This document shows, piece after piece, positions 42,127 through 52,017 of a stretch of 64,000 nucleotides of DNA. The stretch spans positions 1 through 64,000 of the forward strand of contig CAZKKI010000079.1 of assembly GCA_964553325.1 (NCBI GenBank). The letters are read 5' to 3'. How positions within the stretch are numbered: position 1 is the first letter of the stretch; each line of letters opens with the position of its first letter. The notes below the pieces were generated by a model. It saw nothing but the letters and a program-made list of their open reading frames with translations. It was not told where the DNA came from and ran no database searches. Origin of the DNA: BMS3ABIN04 sp964553325 (lineage in GTDB: Bacteria; Bacteroidota; Ignavibacteria; Ignavibacteriales; Melioribacteraceae). A program made the position numbers and the translations under genes.

Positions 42127-44928
42127 TTAATTGATATACTTTTCGAACAATTTTATGTTGCTTGCGGAAACCGAATTTATCTCCGAACGGAAATTGTCCG
42201 TGTTCGAAAAATTTAAGAATTTCGTCAAAGCATTCAATTCTTCTTCTTTCGAAGGCAAGATTGTGTTACGGGTTTTAAAAATATTTTGAATTATCAATTC
42301 CAGATTTTTTAAAAATGCATAATTTTTACCGAGCGTTTCCGCATCGGTTCCGGATAGAAAACCGGAATCAACCAAATAGTTCAAACGTTGCGGCATATTT
42401 AAATCTGTCTTTTTGTAATTCCACCGGTTTTTCAAAAGAAGATATTGAACAATAAAATCAATGGTTATAAGCGCTCCGCGATTATTTTTTATGTTAAAAA
42501 CGGAGCTGAATTTTTTCATGTTTTGTTTTCGCAAAAGGTTGTACATATCAAGCGTTTCTCTCAAGATTTTTTCGTTACTGAAGCGGTTTAATGATTTTCC
42601 CAAATTATTCTTGAATTGCTCGAAAAGTTTTTTATTCCCGTAAATAAAATTGAGTTTGGTTAAAGCCTGAAATTCCCAAACGCGCGCCCTATTTTTCAGA
42701 TAATTTCCGTAACCGTTTAAATCCCAAACCAACGGGGAACCTTCGCCTTCGGGTCTTAACCGGAAATCGACTTTGAACGGTTTCAGAATTTGAGTCATTT
42801 CGGAATAAATTATTTGAAATATTTCCTGGATTTCCGGAGAGTTTTCGATATTACGCGCTACTACAATCAAATCAATATCCGAATTGAAATTCATTTCCTT
42901 TATTCCGAAACTTCCCAATCCGCCTATAAAAAAGTCGTACTTTAAATTTAAAGAATCGACTAATTTCCCGATTTCGGTATGTAAATATCCGGTTAATAAA
43001 CCGGAAAAAGTTTGCCTGTTAATTTTGCCTAAGGTAAATTGAACGCTTAACGTTAACAATAATTTTAGCAGCGTTATACGGTTTAGTTCGTTTTTCTCGA
43101 GCGGATAAAAAACAAATTTGTTTAATATCGATTCGGCCAGATTGATATTGGTTGTTAAAATATCGATTGCTTGTTGGGAATATTGACAAATATCCAGAAA
43201 ATTTCGGAAGAATTTTTTATTCCCGAACTCACCGTACCAAATTGAAGGGAATTTTAGCCTTTCGATAAGTTTTGCAAAATTTTCGATTGTCTTATCGGGC
43301 AGTGCGGCATTGCTTAAATATTTAATAAATTCGGGTTCAATCTCCGTGAAAAGTTCTATGGTTTTACGGTCGAATTGTTTTTGACTTAACAAGCCGGTGC
43401 CGTATCTTAAAAAATCAAAATACCTCAAACTTCTGTTTTTATCGGTAAAACGAATAAGTTCAATGCTGCTTGTTTCAGTTTCTTTTCCCATAGCGGGTTC
43501 GGTAATCGATAAGAATATTTCACGTACATTTTTGCGGTGGTTTTCGAGTTGTTTTAAGAACTTCTCTTTGTTTCTAAAGCCGAGGAAATGTACAAGTTTA
43601 TTGAATAACTCTTCGTCGGTCGGCAATGTATGGGTTTGTTTATCGTTCATCAGTTGAAGGAAATGTTCTGTTCGCCGGTAAAAAATATAGGCTTCACGAA
43701 ATATGCGCGCCTCTTCGTTTGAAAGCAAATCATGTTTCTGCAAAATTCCAATTGCTTCCAAAGTGTTAGGCGTTCGGAGTTCTTTAATACGTTTTCCGTT
43801 TAACAGTTGCAATGCTTGAACGCTGAATTCGATATCGCGAATTCCTCCTTGAAACAATTTAACGTTCATCTCCGAACTTCTTTTTTCGATGTTTGTTTTC
43901 ATTCGCAGAATTGCCTTGCCCGGACTTTCCCTGAACGGTTGTGCGAAAATAAAAGACAATACAAAACTTTTAAATTGTGTGAATAGTTTTCTATCGCCGC
44001 CCGCAAAATTCATTTTTATCAACATTTGTTTTTCCCAATCTTCACCCTTCGTTTCGTAATATGTAATTGTATCGGCAAGTGTTCTTGCCAACGGTGCATG
44101 CCGTCCGTCGGGTCTCAGTCTGAAATCCACTCTGTACAAATATCCTTTTGAAGTAAACTCGGATGCGGATTTGATAAAAAGATGTGTTGCTTCTTCCAAG
44201 ATTTCGTAGTATTCTTTACGGACGGAACCGACTTTCCCGTTTTTATCGAAAAATAAAATCAAGTCGATATCCGAACTGTAATTCAGTTCGTTCCCGCCGA
44301 GTTTGCCGAGTGAAATTAAACAATACGCTCTTCTGGTTTTAGTGATCCCGTATTTCGATAAAATCTCTTTATAACTTAAATCGAACAATGCGGAGATAAT
44401 CGCATTTGCAAGGGAAGAAAGATTTGCCGTTGTTTCAATCAACGAGGCGCCGTAAATGTCGTTTATTGCGATTTTTAATAAATATCTTTGTTTTATATTT
44501 TTGAGAAAGTTTAACTTTGAAGTAAAAGTCTTGTAGCGGGAAATGCCGCTCCGAATTTCCGTGTTAAGCTTCTCTAATCTAATTTCACTCGTCAAGTAAT
44601 CGCTATCGAATATTTGATATAAGTAACCCGGATTTCTTACCAGAATATCCGTTAGGTAATTACTGTTTGATGCTACGGACACAATAATTTCAAGTCGGTG
44701 ATTATATTTCAGACATTCGGAAAGAAATGTTTTACCGTCGAATTGGGCGTTAATAATTCTTATTAAATTTGCCTCCGAGGATGAAGTGAAATACTGATTT
44801 AAGGTTTCCGAACGGAAAAGCTCGAATAATTTTTCCAAGTCTTCCGCAGACAAAAATCCTTCGGATGTTTCGACGAGAAATTTGTAGAAATTATCACTTA
44901 ACTTATATTTTACATTTTTCCGAGGCAT
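42127..44928 (-). CDS. glnE: Glutamine-synthetase adenylyltransferase (GlnE-like)
   Basis: 933 residues with two nucleotidyltransferase domains, the normal build: first, SLGKLGGNELNYSSDIDL (Gly-Gly, SDID catalytic aspartates) with DFRLRPDGRHAPLA; second, GLGSFGIKEMNFNSDIDL with VDFRLRPEGEGSPLVW. Both catalytic sites look intact. GlnE adds and removes AMP on glutamine synthetase in response to nitrogen, normally steered by PII. A PII gene lies 3.4 kb away across secA. The family is not universal in Bacteroidota, so its presence is informative. Confidence 0.93.
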   Translation of the reverse strand: MPRKNVKYKLSDNFYKFLVETSEGFLSAEDLEKLFELFRSETLNQYFTSSSEANLIRIINAQFDGKTFLSECLKYNHRLEIIVSVASNSNYLTDILVRNPGYLYQIFDSDYLTSEIRLEKLNTEIRSGISRYKTFTSKLNFLKNIKQRYLLKIAINDIYGASLIETTANLSSLANAIISALFDLSYKEILSKYGITKTRRAYCLISLGKLGGNELNYSSDIDLILFFDKNGKVGSVRKEYYEILEEATHLFIKSASEFTSKGYLYRVDFRLRPDGRHAPLARTLADTITYYETKGEDWEKQMLIKMNFAGGDRKLFTQFKSFVLSFIFAQPFRESPGKAILRMKTNIEKRSSEMNVKLFQGGIRDIEFSVQALQLLNGKRIKELRTPNTLEAIGILQKHDLLSNEEARIFREAYIFYRRTEHFLQLMNDKQTHTLPTDEELFNKLVHFLGFRNKEKFLKQLENHRKNVREIFLSITEPAMGKETETSSIELIRFTDKNRSLRYFDFLRYGTGLLSQKQFDRKTIELFTEIEPEFIKYLSNAALPDKTIENFAKLIERLKFPSIWYGEFGNKKFFRNFLDICQYSQQAIDILTTNINLAESILNKFVFYPLEKNELNRITLLKLLLTLSVQFTLGKINRQTFSGLLTGYLHTEIGKLVDSLNLKYDFFIGGLGSFGIKEMNFNSDIDLIVVARNIENSPEIQEIFQIIYSEMTQILKPFKVDFRLRPEGEGSPLVWDLNGYGNYLKNRARVWEFQALTKLNFIYGNKKLFEQFKNNLGKSLNRFSNEKILRETLDMYNLLRKQNMKKFSSVFNIKNNRGALITIDFIVQYLLLKNRWNYKKTDLNMPQRLNYLVDSGFLSGTDAETLGKNYAFLKNLELIIQNIFKTRNTILPSKEEELNALTKFLNFSNTDNFRSEINSVSASNIKLFEKYIN

Positions 44929-45263
44929 CGTAACACTAAAATAAGTAAATCCGTAAAATTATTTTAATTCGCCTCCTATTTTGCTTTCATAAAACCTTAA
45001 TCTTACTTATGCTTTTAATTTCACTTTTTTTTGATTCCGGATTTTCCGTAAGTTGCACTTCCGTAAAACATCGTTTATCCGAAAAGAAGATGATAGGTTT
45101 ACATGTGTAAGTGAAAATTCAAATAACAGAAACAAATTGCGTAACCGGTTTTATAAGAAATAATCCATAAAATAAAATTAACGGTGCGGGGTCAACATTA
45201 AGTTCATTGCTTTTCAAAAGGGCATTAGTTAATTTTATTTAATTAAATAATTAGGAGATATTG
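44929..45263 (+). other. 335-nt divergent promoter region, no gene
   Basis: Region between glnE (minus) and secA (plus). No open frame of note on either strand. A secA promoter candidate lies at 45207-45237, and AGGAGA at 45254-45259 is the secA ribosome site. Otherwise AT-rich with no repeats seen. Confidence 0.6.
45207..45237 (+). promoter_or_regulatory. Promoter candidate of secA
   Basis: TTG (45207-45209), 20-nt spacer, TAATTTTA (45230-45237), one mismatch to TAnnTTTG. Start near 45244, close to the ribosome site. Confidence 0.4.
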
Positions 45264-48200
45264 ATGCTACAAGGTTTACTTAAGAAAGTATTCGGCGACA
45301 AAAATACTAAAATTTTAAAAGAACTATGGCCTATTGTGGACCAAATAAACGAGGAATATGAAAAAATAAAAGATTATTCCGATGACCAGCTCCGTGCTAA
45401 AACAGCTGAATTTAAAGAAAGACTACAAAACGAAACAAAGGAATTGCGGGAAAGGATAGACGAGTTAAAGAATAAACTGACTTCGGACGAATTTGATGAA
45501 GATTACGAAGAAATTCACGATGAACTGAGGGAATTGGAAGAACAACTCGACGCGAAATATGAAGAGATTCTCGATGATATTTTACCGGAAGCTTTCGCGG
45601 TTGTAAAAGCAACTTGCAAGGCGCTTGTTGGAAAATCGTGGGAAGTTGCCGGTAACAAAATCACATGGGATATGATTCCGTACGATGTTCAATTGCTTGG
45701 CGGCATTGTTTTGCACAGAGGAAAAATTGCAGAAATGGCAACGGGTGAAGGTAAAACGCTGGTTGCAACATTACCGATTTATCTTAATGCTCTTACCGGG
45801 CGCGGTGTGCATCTTGTTACGGTGAACGATTATCTGGCAAAACGCGATAGCGAATGGATGGGCGAAATTTACAAATTTCACGGATTGACCGTTGGTGTTA
45901 TTCTCAATACAATGGACCCCGAACAACGCAAGAAAATGTACAACTGCGATATTACTTACGGAACCAACAATGAATTCGGTTTCGATTATCTGCGCGACAA
46001 TATGGCGATTTCGAAAGAGAACGTTGTACAACGCGGGCACAACTATGCAATAGTGGATGAGGTCGATTCGGTTTTAATAGACGAAGCCCGTACACCGTTA
46101 ATCATTTCCGGACCTGTCGAAGCATCGGAACATAAGTTTTACGAAATGAAACCTCCGGTTGAAAGGCTTTTCCGCAAACAAGCGAATTTAGTAGCAAAAA
46201 TTGTTCAAGAAGCAGAAAAAAGATTGGAAGAAGGTAAATACGATGAAGAAACCGGCATTCTTTTATTAAGAGCCTTTAGAGGTTTTCCGAAAAATAAAAA
46301 ATTACTTAAAATTTTAAGCGAACCCGAAAACAAAAAACTTCTTCAGCAAACGGAGCTGGAATTTCTTAAAGAAAAAGAAAAACGTATGCCCGAAATTGAC
46401 GAAGAACTTTACTTCGCTATTGATGAAAAAAACAATTCGGTAAATTTAACCGACAAGGGAAGGGAAGAACTTGCACAAGGTTCACCCGAAGGAAAAGAAT
46501 ATTTCGTGTTGCCCGATTTGGGGACGGAGATTCACGAAATTGAAAATAATCCGGATTTATCACCCGAAGAGAAACTGAAAAAGAAAGACGAACTTTATCA
46601 TTTATATAGCGAACGAAGCGATAGAATTCACACAATTAACCAGTTACTCAAAGCGTATGCATTATTTGCAAAGGATGACGAATACGTTATAACCGAAGAC
46701 GGTAAAATCGCAATTGTAGATGAATTTACCGGGAGAATTTTACCCGGAAGAAGATATTCCGACGGACTGCATCAAGCGATAGAAGCAAAAGAAAACGTAA
46801 AAGTTGAAAAAGATACCCAAACACTGGCAACAATTACATTGCAAAATTATTTCCGTCTTTATAAAAAGCTTGCCGGAATGACCGGTACGGCTGAAACGGA
46901 AGAAGCCGAGTTCGAAGAAATTTACGGACTTGAAGTAGTTGTAATACCGACGAACAAACCGATTGCCCGAGTTGACGAAGATGATGCAATCTACAGAACG
47001 AAACGTGAAAAGCTGAATGCAATTGTGGAGAAAATTAAAGAACTCCGAGCGGAAAGACGCCCCGTGCTTGTCGGTACGACAACCGTTGAAGCTTCGGAAA
47101 CGATAAGCAGAATGCTTAAACGTCAAGGTATTCCGCATAACGTGTTAAACGCCAAGCATCATCAACGTGAAGCCGAAATAGTTGCTTTTGCCGGTCAACC
47201 CGGCGCGGTAACAATTGCAACAAACATGGCGGGTCGTGGTACGGATATTAAACTTGGCGAAGGCGTTGTTGAAAAAGGTGGCTTGTATATTTTGGGTACC
47301 GAACGACATGAATCGCGCCGTATCGATAGACAGTTGCGCGGTCGTGCTGGCCGGCAAGGTGATCCGGGTACTTCCAAATTTTTCATTTCGCTTGAAGATG
47401 ATTTAATGCGACTTTTCGGCGGCGACCGTGTTACAAGCGTTATGCAAAGAATCGGAATAGAAGAAGGTGAAGCGCTTCAACATCCGATGATTACAAAATC
47501 GGTTGAACGGGCACAAAAGAAAGTGGAAGAAAATAACTTTGCAATCCGTAAAAGATTGCTCGAATACGATAACGTAATGAATCAACAACGCGAAGTTATT
47601 TATACGCGAAGAAAAAGAGCGCTGGAAGGGGAAAGACTGAAAACGGAAATCTATGAATTCCTTGAAGAATATATTGACGACTTGTTGGACGAACATTACG
47701 AAAACGTTGAAGTTGAGCAGATTAAAGAAAAGATGCTCAAGAATTTATTGGTCGAAGTGAAACTGGAACCCGAAGAATTCGAAAAGCTGGGCAGAGACGG
47801 AATAAAAGAAAAATTAATGACGGCTGCAAAAGAATTTTACGAAAAGAAAGAAGAAATGCTTGGTTCGGAATTGATGGCAAGGCTCGAACGATATGCGATG
47901 TTAAGCGTGATAGACGATAAGTGGAAAGAGCATTTACGCGATATGGACGATTTGAAAGAAGGTATCGGGTTGCGTGCTTACGGTCAGAAAGATCCTCTCA
48001 TCGAATATAAAACGGAAGCGTATAAATTATTTGTCGATTTACTTGTGGAAATAAGAAACGAAGTGGTTTCGTTCAGCTTTAAGTTTTTCCCGCAAATGCC
48101 CGAAGAAGTTCAAGAAAGAAGAGTAAAACGACCGCAGCGATTAAGAACTGTAAAAGCCGATTCTTCTAACATGGGAATTAGAACCGGTGCGCAACAACCC

Positions 48201-48323
48201 GACGAAGGCGCAAACCGCGGAAAACAACAACCGATACGTGTTGAAGCGAAAGTCGGAAGAAACGATCCTTGTCCGTGCGGTAGCGGTAAAAAATATAAAC
48301 ATTGCCACGGACGAAATGTATAA
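45264..48323 (+). CDS. secA: Preprotein translocase ATPase SecA
   Basis: 1019 residues from the ATG at 45264 (a TTG codon directly before is in frame). Walker A MATGEGKT, LVTVNDYLAKRD, YGTNNEFGFDYLRDNMA, DEVDSVLIDEARTPLIISG, helicase motif GRAGRQGDPG, and a C-terminal zinc site CPCGSGKKYKHCHG for SecB/ribosome contact. Longer than E. coli SecA by an insert near residues 300-390, usual in Bacteroidota. Drives Sec export with ATP at the inner membrane, the entry step for all T9SS cargo here. Followed after 22 nt by a PII gene. Confidence 0.97.
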   Translation: MLQGLLKKVFGDKNTKILKELWPIVDQINEEYEKIKDYSDDQLRAKTAEFKERLQNETKELRERIDELKNKLTSDEFDEDYEEIHDELRELEEQLDAKYEEILDDILPEAFAVVKATCKALVGKSWEVAGNKITWDMIPYDVQLLGGIVLHRGKIAEMATGEGKTLVATLPIYLNALTGRGVHLVTVNDYLAKRDSEWMGEIYKFHGLTVGVILNTMDPEQRKKMYNCDITYGTNNEFGFDYLRDNMAISKENVVQRGHNYAIVDEVDSVLIDEARTPLIISGPVEASEHKFYEMKPPVERLFRKQANLVAKIVQEAEKRLEEGKYDEETGILLLRAFRGFPKNKKLLKILSEPENKKLLQQTELEFLKEKEKRMPEIDEELYFAIDEKNNSVNLTDKGREELAQGSPEGKEYFVLPDLGTEIHEIENNPDLSPEEKLKKKDELYHLYSERSDRIHTINQLLKAYALFAKDDEYVITEDGKIAIVDEFTGRILPGRRYSDGLHQAIEAKENVKVEKDTQTLATITLQNYFRLYKKLAGMTGTAETEEAEFEEIYGLEVVVIPTNKPIARVDEDDAIYRTKREKLNAIVEKIKELRAERRPVLVGTTTVEASETISRMLKRQGIPHNVLNAKHHQREAEIVAFAGQPGAVTIATNMAGRGTDIKLGEGVVEKGGLYILGTERHESRRIDRQLRGRAGRQGDPGTSKFFISLEDDLMRLFGGDRVTSVMQRIGIEEGEALQHPMITKSVERAQKKVEENNFAIRKRLLEYDNVMNQQREVIYTRRKRALEGERLKTEIYEFLEEYIDDLLDEHYENVEVEQIKEKMLKNLLVEVKLEPEEFEKLGRDGIKEKLMTAAKEFYEKKEEMLGSELMARLERYAMLSVIDDKWKEHLRDMDDLKEGIGLRAYGQKDPLIEYKTEAYKLFVDLLVEIRNEVVSFSFKFFPQMPEEVQERRVKRPQRLRTVKADSSNMGIRTGAQQPDEGANRGKQQPIRVEAKVGRNDPCPCGSGKKYKHCHGRNV

Positions 48324-48345
48324 CAACTTTTAGCTTGAGGTTATA

Positions 48346-48684
48346 ATGAAAAAGATCGAAGCGATTATACGACCCTTTAAATTGGACGAAGTTAAAGAAG
48401 CGTTGCTCGAGGAAGGCGTTAGGGGAATGACGATTTCGGAAGTGAGAGGATACGGAAGACAAAAAGGACATAAAGAGGTTTATCGAGGTAGTGAATATGA
48501 AATAGAATTCGTACCTAAAATTAAAATCGAAGTTGTGGTTAACGACGATTTAATGGAAAAAGTTGTCGATGCCATTCTGCGGACGGCCAAAACTAATCAA
48601 GTTGGCGACGGGAAAATATTTGTTTCCGATATTAACGATGCGATACGAATTAGAACCGATGAATCGGGTCCCGAAGCGCTATAA
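48346..48684 (+). CDS. glnB: Nitrogen regulatory PII protein
   Basis: 112 residues. T-loop with Y51 (RGSEYEIEF), the usual uridylylation site, B-loop GDGKIFV and C-terminal IRIRTDESGPEAL. PII trimers sense 2-oxoglutarate and ATP/ADP and control nitrogen enzymes. Its position directly after secA, with no ammonium transporter or glutamine synthetase beside it, is unusual. The next gene begins 6 nt later. The closest logical partner in the window is glnE. Confidence 0.93.
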   Translation: MKKIEAIIRPFKLDEVKEALLEEGVRGMTISEVRGYGRQKGHKEVYRGSEYEIEFVPKIKIEVVVNDDLMEKVVDAILRTAKTNQVGDGKIFVSDINDAIRIRTDESGPEAL

Positions 48685-48690
48685 TTTATA

Positions 48691-50790
48691 ATGAATATAA
48701 TTAAAAATCGAAATATTAGAATATTGCTCGTATTAACCGCTCTCGTTTCTCTTAACGGGTGCGGTTTTTGGTTGGATTTTACTACTTATTTTAACCGCTA
48801 TTACAACGCCTCTAAATTATTCGAAGAAGTGGAATCGAATTTAATTAAAAACAAAAAAGATATTTTTGAATTCAAACTCGAAAATCTGAAAGGACAAGAT
48901 AAAACTAAACTTAAAAAGGTAATCGAAAAAACCTCTAAAATTTTTCAATTCCAAAGCGAATCTTCATATTTTCCCGATGCATTGTTATTAACCGGAAAAG
49001 CGTTTTATTACCAGCAAGATTTTTCCAAAGCACTTAGAAAGTTTAACGAATTGCTGTCATTGAATCTGGACGATTACAACTTGGAAACTTTGCTGTGGAT
49101 TGGCAAAACACAATTGCAGTTAAGAGAATTCGATAAAGGTTTGGAAACATTGGATAAGGTGATTGAACGCGCATCGGAAGAAGAAAACGACGAAATATTG
49201 GAACAAGCCTACATTACGGAAATTGCTTTTTTAACTTATCGAGAAAGAATTCCCGAAGCAATTGAACTTTGCAAGAAATTTCTTGCTGTTTCCGATAATG
49301 ATATTGTAAACGCCAAAACATCTTTTCACCTCGGAAAATTACAACTTCAACTCGAAAACCTTGAAGAGGCGATTGCCGCTTTCCAAGCGGTTGAAAAATA
49401 CGAACCCGATTTCACGACTGAGTTTAACAGCAAACTGAAAATAGCTCAAATATACCGCGAACTCGGTGATACCGAAAAGAGTTTGGAATTGTTGGAGGAC
49501 TTGAAAAACGAAAATAAATTCCAAGATTTCTCCGATAAAATCGATTTGGAAATAGGACAAATTTATTACGAAAAAGGTTTGGTTGAAGATGCCATTGTTC
49601 AATTTGCTGCGGTCGATTCGGTTTATACAAATGTGGAAACCGGCGGAATTGCAAGTTATCATATCGGTGGAATTTTAATGCGCGAGTACCATGATTACGA
49701 CAGCGCCAAAATTTATTTCGATAAAACACTAAGCTCCAAAGCTCCCGTTGAAATTAAGAGCGAAGCCAGAAAAGAATCGAATTTAATTAATAAATATTTG
49801 AAGCTTACACAAAAGTTGAAAAAACAGAAAAAGCAATTGTTGTATGTTACTGACGAAGATGCTTTTATTCTCGATTCGCTTGCATACGAAGAAGCATTAC
49901 GGAAAGATACGTTAAAAGCAAACAAGCAGAATTCCGGAACTAATAAGTCCGCAAGTAAATTCGACGTGAGAAAAAGAGGCAAGAAAAAGAAAGAAGAGAG
50001 AAGAGGGCCCGTTAAACCCGTGCGACCTAAAATATCGGCGGATTCTTTGTATACGTTAATTAGCAATACGGAATTTGAGCTCGCAAATATTTTCTTTACC
50101 GAATTTAATGTTCCGGATTCGGCATACTTTTATTATACTAAGTCGCTTGAAGATAACGAAGAAAATCCTCAAAAACCACAGATTCTTTATGCTCTCGGCA
50201 GTTATTACGAGTTAATCGGCGATTCGGCAAAAGCCGACAGCGTTTTTGAAATTATTTATGAAAATTATAAAGGGAACGAAATAGTAAACAGAGTTGCCGA
50301 AAAGCTTAACTTGCCCGAAGTGAAAAGTCAAACGGGACCCGCGGAAAAACTTTATTTAAGTGCAGAAACGTTAATCGAGAAAAACAACTTTAACGATGCA
50401 ATACCGAAGCTTAAATCGATTTTCGACAGCTATCCTAAATCCACTTACGCCGCCAAATCGCTTTATGCAATAGGTTGGCTCTACGAAAATGAATTAGGCA
50501 ATCCCGATTCGGCCGCTGCTTACTACGATTTGTTGAATTCCAAATTTGCTAATTCTTCCTATGCGAAGAAAATAAAAACCAAAATTTATTTTTATAAAAA
50601 AGAACAAGCCAAGAAAAAAGCGACCGCGGATACTGCCAACCAAAAAACCGGTGCCGAGAGTTTGCAAAACGGTTCTAAAGCAAAAACCATTAAAACGGTA
50701 AAAAATAAAAACGTTGAGAAGAAAGAAGAAAAACCTAAACCCGGAACATCGAAACCGGCGAAACCTAAAGCTAAATTAATTAAACCATAA
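48691..50790 (+). CDS. TPR-repeat lipoprotein
   Basis: 699 residues. Lipoprotein signal LLVLTALVSLNGC, then TPR helices across residues ~60-370 and ~440-640 (for example ALLLTGKAFYYQQDFSKALRKF, ALGSYYELIGDSAKADSVF), separated and ended by Lys-rich low-complexity stretches (KKKEERR; KAKTIKTVKNKN). The layout and YFNRYYNASKLF near the lipid-Cys resemble T9SS periplasmic TPR lipoproteins such as SprE/PorW, but this is not proven. Likely an envelope scaffold. Probably co-transcribed with secA and glnB. Confidence 0.7.
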   Translation: MNIIKNRNIRILLVLTALVSLNGCGFWLDFTTYFNRYYNASKLFEEVESNLIKNKKDIFEFKLENLKGQDKTKLKKVIEKTSKIFQFQSESSYFPDALLLTGKAFYYQQDFSKALRKFNELLSLNLDDYNLETLLWIGKTQLQLREFDKGLETLDKVIERASEEENDEILEQAYITEIAFLTYRERIPEAIELCKKFLAVSDNDIVNAKTSFHLGKLQLQLENLEEAIAAFQAVEKYEPDFTTEFNSKLKIAQIYRELGDTEKSLELLEDLKNENKFQDFSDKIDLEIGQIYYEKGLVEDAIVQFAAVDSVYTNVETGGIASYHIGGILMREYHDYDSAKIYFDKTLSSKAPVEIKSEARKESNLINKYLKLTQKLKKQKKQLLYVTDEDAFILDSLAYEEALRKDTLKANKQNSGTNKSASKFDVRKRGKKKKEERRGPVKPVRPKISADSLYTLISNTEFELANIFFTEFNVPDSAYFYYTKSLEDNEENPQKPQILYALGSYYELIGDSAKADSVFEIIYENYKGNEIVNRVAEKLNLPEVKSQTGPAEKLYLSAETLIEKNNFNDAIPKLKSIFDSYPKSTYAAKSLYAIGWLYENELGNPDSAAAYYDLLNSKFANSSYAKKIKTKIYFYKKEQAKKKATADTANQKTGAESLQNGSKAKTIKTVKNKNVEKKEEKPKPGTSKPAKPKAKLIKP

Positions 50791-50813
50791 AGCAAATAAA
50801 TTCTTTCGATGAA

Positions 50814-51473
50814 ATGATGAACCGAAGAAAGCTCCTCGAACTTATAGAGCAAGGTGAAAATCTTAACGTTGAATTTAAACAACGGTTTTCCACACACGAA
50901 AAAATTGCCAAAGAATTTATTGCATTTGCAAACACACGAGGCGGATTTGTTATATTCGGTATTGACGATAATAAATCGGTATACGGAGTTGAAAGCGAAA
51001 AAGGTGAAGCGGAGCTAATTAAAATTACCGCCGAAGAATATTGTGAACCGCCGGTCGATTATAAAATTTACTATATCAATATTGATAACAAAGAAGTCGT
51101 TGTCGTTGAAATTTTCGAGTCGGATAAAAAACCCCATCGCATTCAAGATTATTTGGAACAATTGGATTTAAATACCTCGGAAGTCTTCGTCCGGGTTAAC
51201 GATAAAAGTGTTCCGGCAAGTAAAGAAATGATAAAAATAATGCAAACACAATCGAAAGCCGTTCCCTTGAAAAAATATCAAATCGGGAAGAACGAACAAA
51301 TTGCATTTGATTTTTTGGATAAACACGAAACCATCACAGTAAAACAGTTAAGTGAAGTTGCCAATCTTTCGCGCCGTAGAGCTTCGCGTACTTTGATAAA
51401 ACTTGTACGTGCAAATTTATTGTTAATTCACACTAAAGAAAACGGGGAAGATTATTTCACGTATGCCGGTTAG
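50814..51473 (+). CDS. AlbA_2-domain protein with winged-helix C-terminus
   Basis: 219 residues. N-terminal AlbA_2 (divergent Schlafen) domain: NVEFKQRFSTHEKIAKEF, FANTRGGFVIFGIDD and VPASKEM. C-terminal helix-turn-helix: TVKQLSEVANLSRRRASRTL, a winged helix. Such pairings occur in transcription regulators or nucleic-acid-binding defence factors; function unknown. The stop TAG (51471-51473) abuts exactly the stop of the convergent methyltransferase. Confidence 0.82.
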   Translation: MMNRRKLLELIEQGENLNVEFKQRFSTHEKIAKEFIAFANTRGGFVIFGIDDNKSVYGVESEKGEAELIKITAEEYCEPPVDYKIYYINIDNKEVVVVEIFESDKKPHRIQDYLEQLDLNTSEVFVRVNDKSVPASKEMIKIMQTQSKAVPLKKYQIGKNEQIAFDFLDKHETITVKQLSEVANLSRRRASRTLIKLVRANLLLIHTKENGEDYFTYAG

Positions 51474-52010
51474 CTAGTCCGTATCGAATATTTTTCTTAA
51501 TTCGAATACAGCAATTCCGTAAGCAACGGCAACGTTGAGCGATTGTTTAATACCGTACTGAGGAATTTCGATTGATACGTCGCAAAGGTCGATTAACTCT
51601 TGGGATACGCCGGTTATTTCGTTTCCCACAATCAGACACATCGGAAAATCGTTTTTTGACAAAGAGTAGTACGGAATGTTTTTATCGGTTTGCTCGAGTG
51701 CAACAATTTTTACTCCTTTTTCTTTCAATTTTTTTACCACTTCAACCGGATTTTCGGCGTATTCCCATTTTACACTGTCTTGCGAACCGAGAGCCGTTTT
51801 CAATACTTCTTTTTTTGGCGGGTGTGGGGTGTAACCGCACAGATAAAGCTTTTCAATCATTGCTCCGTCGGAGGTTCGGAAAATCGAACCGACATTGTAA
51901 GAACTCCGAATACTGTTCAACACAACGTAAACAGGTAATTTCTTTACTTTGTCGAGGGTTTCCAAGGTACTTCGCTTTTCGGATATTTCTGCGTGTGAGA
52001 GTTTTTTCAT
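51474..52010 (-). CDS. SpoU/TrmH-family RNA methyltransferase, short form
   Basis: 178 residues from the ATG at 52010; upstream extension to 52058 overlaps rlmN with no ribosome site. Motifs SIRSSYNVGSIFRTSDG, LIVGNEITGVS and IPQYGIKQSLNVAVAYGIAVFEL are the complete SpoU set without an extra N-terminal domain, like TrmL/TrmH. Probably methylates a tRNA ribose; the exact site is unknown. Starts 8 nt after rlmN stop. Confidence 0.88.
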   Translation of the reverse strand: MKKLSHAEISEKRSTLETLDKVKKLPVYVVLNSIRSSYNVGSIFRTSDGAMIEKLYLCGYTPHPPKKEVLKTALGSQDSVKWEYAENPVEVVKKLKEKGVKIVALEQTDKNIPYYSLSKNDFPMCLIVGNEITGVSQELIDLCDVSIEIPQYGIKQSLNVAVAYGIAVFELRKIFDTD

Positions 52011-52017
52011 AATTATA

